Source: an uncultured Bacteroides sp.
Lineage (GTDB): Bacteria; Bacteroidota; Bacteroidia; Bacteroidales; Bacteroidaceae
NCBI GenBank assembly: GCA_900557355.1
Contig: USSR01000336.1
Coordinates: forward strand, 1-7,526
Direction: 5' to 3'
DNA: 7,526 nt
Below, piece after piece: positions 5,941 through 7,526 of this stretch. Within the stretch, counting starts at the first letter, position 1, and each line of letters starts with the position of its first letter. The notes beneath the pieces were generated by a model that worked only from the letters and a program-made list of their open reading frames with translations, was not told the origin of the DNA and did no database searches. A program made the translations under genes and the position numbers.

Positions 5941-7526
5941 ATGAATAAGGTTAGGTTTAATAAAGTTAGGTTTAATAAAGTTAGGTTGAGTCTGGCAGTG
6001 CTGCTTTGCCTTTGCGCTACTTCCATGGTGGACGCAAAGGTAAAGTTGCCTGCTTTGATTTCTGACGGAATGGTATTGCAACGCGAGCAACCCATCAAAG
6101 TATGGGGCACGGCAGATGCCGGAGAAAGTGTACAGGCGAAGTTCCTAAAGAATGCCACCCCTACAGGTGTAAAAGGTGGTAAACTGAAAGTAGCTTACAC
6201 GGTTACAGCAGACGCAAACGGTAGGTGGACCCTCACCCTGCCTGCAATGAAACCGGGCGGACCTTACATTCTGCAAGTTAATGACATCGAACTGAAAGAT
6301 ATTCTGGTAGGAGATGTATGGTTGTGCTCCGGCCAATCCAATATGGAACTACCTGTCAGCCGGGTAACAGATATGTTCCGTGATGAAATTGCCGCTTATG
6401 AGAACACAAATATACGGCAGTTGAAAGTACCTAATATCTTCAACTTCCATGCACCGCAAGCGGACTTGCCGGATTACGTTGCCTGGAAACCGCTGACGCA
6501 GGAAAACGTAATGAACTTTTCCGCCTTGGCCTACTTCTTTGCCAAAGCCATGTATGAAAAGAACAGTATACCCATCGGACTGATAAACTCCAGTTGGGGG
6601 GGGACTCCCGTTGAGGCATGGATAAGCGAAGAAGGACTGAAAGAATTTCCAAAGTATATTAATGAGAAACGGCAATATGAAGATGATGCGTATCTGAAAA
6701 GCATTAAGCAGACAGAAGGTTTGAACTTCTATCGCTGGAACACTTCCCTATACCGGGGAGATGCAGGGCTGCACGAAACAACACCTTGGTATGCCGCCAA
6801 CTACAACGATAAGGACTGGCAGACCGTCGATTTATTCTCCACCGACTGGGGAAGCAACGGTTTGAATCCGATAAACGGTTCGCACTGGTTCCGCAAGAAA
6901 GTGGAAGTACCGCAGGAGTGGAACGGAAAAGAAGCGACCTTGCGCTTAGGTTGCATTGTAGATGCAGACTCGGTCTATGTGAACGGTACATTCGTAGGTA
7001 CTGTTTCCTACCAGTATCCTCCACGCATCTATACCATTCCGGCAGGTGTACTGAAAGCGGGAAAAAACACAGTAACTATACGGCTCATCAGCAATAACGG
7101 TTATCCGCACTTTGTAAAAGAGAAGCCTTATAAGATTATTTGCGGAAATGAAGAAGTAAGCCTGCAAGGAGAATGGAAATACAGATTAGGTGCTTCCATG
7201 CCTCCGGCTCCGGGAATGATGTTCTTCTGTTACAAACCGGTATGCCTGTACAATGCCATGATTGCCCCGTTACAAAACTATGGCATCCGTGGTGTCCTCT
7301 GGTATCAGGGAGAGTCCAATGTGGACCGCCGCAATGAATACGCCGCACTGTTGACAGCTATGATTGCTGATTGGCGCAGCACATTCGACAAGCCGGAATT
7401 ACCTTTCTACATTGTAGAATTGGCGGACTTCCTGTCCAAAGACGACGTCGGCGGTAGGCAAGCATGGGCTGAGATGCGCAAGGAACAAGCCAAAGTAGCC
7501 GAAACCAACCGGAATACTCGTCTCAT
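5941..7526 (+). CDS. SASA/SGNH-type carbohydrate acetylesterase (sialate O-acetylesterase-like, CE20-like), 3' end outside window
   Basis: 528 codons are visible without a stop before the window ends, so the C-terminus is missing. Predicted to remove acetyl esters from sugars. A signal peptide with an unusual basic n-region (three NKVR repeats) and a hydrophobic core LSLAVLLCLCATSM ends near VDA (30-32); no lipobox, so periplasmic. An N-terminal beta domain (about 33-122) is followed by CSGQSNM with the presumed nucleophile Ser133, then INSSWGGTPVEAWIS (215-229), the SASA oxyanion-region motif. About residues 280-385 form an inserted galactose-binding-like jelly roll (WYAANYNDKDWQ, HWFRKKVEVP, VDADSVYVNG, TIRLISNNG). 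The SASA fold resumes at about 425 with LWYQGESN (453-460). The split SASA domain with a beta-sandwich insert resembles CE20 enzymes such as the Xanthomonas xyloglucan acetylesterase. The catalytic His (and Asp) near the C-terminus cannot be checked. It lies 37 bp after the GH35 gene with no terminator between, so is probably co-transcribed; acetylated xylan is the likely substrate in this context. Confidence 0.88.
   Translation, partial: MNKVRFNKVRFNKVRLSLAVLLCLCATSMVDAKVKLPALISDGMVLQREQPIKVWGTADAGESVQAKFLKNATPTGVKGGKLKVAYTVTADANGRWTLTLPAMKPGGPYILQVNDIELKDILVGDVWLCSGQSNMELPVSRVTDMFRDEIAAYENTNIRQLKVPNIFNFHAPQADLPDYVAWKPLTQENVMNFSALAYFFAKAMYEKNSIPIGLINSSWGGTPVEAWISEEGLKEFPKYINEKRQYEDDAYLKSIKQTEGLNFYRWNTSLYRGDAGLHETTPWYAANYNDKDWQTVDLFSTDWGSNGLNPINGSHWFRKKVEVPQEWNGKEATLRLGCIVDADSVYVNGTFVGTVSYQYPPRIYTIPAGVLKAGKNTVTIRLISNNGYPHFVKEKPYKIICGNEEVSLQGEWKYRLGASMPPAPGMMFFCYKPVCLYNAMIAPLQNYGIRGVLWYQGESNVDRRNEYAALLTAMIADWRSTFDKPELPFYIVELADFLSKDDVGGRQAWAEMRKEQAKVAETNRNTRL
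5944..5988 (+). repeat. Three tandem 15-bp repeats forming the N-terminus of the esterase
   Basis: Three head-to-tail copies of AATAAAGTTAGGTTT (5944-5958, 5959-5973, 5974-5988) differ at only two sites (A to G at the sixth base of copy 1, final T to G in copy 3). They encode NKVRF-NKVRF-NKVRL straight after the start Met, giving six basic residues ahead of the hydrophobic core. A degenerate fourth copy (GATAAAATTAGATAT, 5928-5942) overlaps the start codon. The 15-bp unit keeps the reading frame whatever the copy number. Confidence 0.9.
6596..6603 (+). repeat. G8 homopolymer tract inside the esterase gene
   Basis: Eight consecutive G encode the end of Trp219 and Gly220-Gly221 of the conserved SSWGGTP motif. 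The reading frame is intact with eight. Slippage by one base would truncate the protein in the middle of the SASA domain. Confidence 0.85.

Noticed and set aside
6349..6675. Minus-strand open frame of 108 codons opposite the esterase gene
   Set aside because: It is antisense to conserved SASA motifs and shows no protein family features.
1..7526. Defence system, CRISPR array, insertion sequence or prophage genes
   Set aside because: All coding space is accounted for by polysaccharide-utilisation genes, and no spaced repeat array or terminal inverted repeats were seen.

Overview
The window looks like part of a polysaccharide utilisation locus (PUL) for xylan from a gut Bacteroidetes, most likely a Bacteroides of the intestinalis/cellulosilyticus/ovatus/xylanisolvens type. 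The grounds are the end of a SusD-like protein, two Bacteroidetes lipoproteins with an acidic run after the lipid-bearing cysteine, a GH10 xylanase of the gut-Bacteroidetes type with carbohydrate-binding modules inserted in the catalytic barrel, weak Shine-Dalgarno sequences, and a TAnnTTTG -7 promoter element. Species cannot be fixed from the sequence alone. All genes are on the + strand.

Layout. 1-140: last 45 codons of a SusD-like glycan-binding lipoprotein. 162-1571: surface glycan-binding lipoprotein (SusE/F position, IPT/TIG-like domains plus a C-terminal glycan-binding domain). 1603-3921: GH10 endo-beta-1,4-xylanase lipoprotein whose (beta/alpha)8 barrel is interrupted by two tandem CBM4/22-like modules. 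These three are spaced 21 and 31 bp apart and read as one operon continuing the susC/susD pair upstream. 3922-4154: intergenic region with a strong GC-rich hairpin closing the first operon, then several inverted and direct repeats, and a promoter for the next unit. 4191-5903 (longer possible start at 4155): secreted GH35-type beta-galactosidase. 5941-7526: secreted SASA/SGNH carbohydrate acetylesterase with an inserted jelly-roll-like domain, cut off by the window end.

How it fits together (inference from family knowledge). The SusC/D pair and the binding lipoprotein capture xylan at the cell surface, and the GH10 lipoprotein cuts the backbone there. The second unit encodes soluble periplasmic enzymes that would strip galactosyl and acetyl decorations from imported oligosaccharides.

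I see no defence system, mobile element, CRISPR array, tRNA or rRNA, and no convincing wholly new system. The points most worth a second look are the control region at 3982-4154 (21-bp-spaced direct repeats overlapping a perfect 20-bp palindrome, next to a second palindrome), the start-codon conflict of the GH35 gene, a triplicated 15-bp repeat that forms the N-terminus of the esterase, and the pairing of GH35 with an acetylesterase as a separately controlled unit in a xylan locus.
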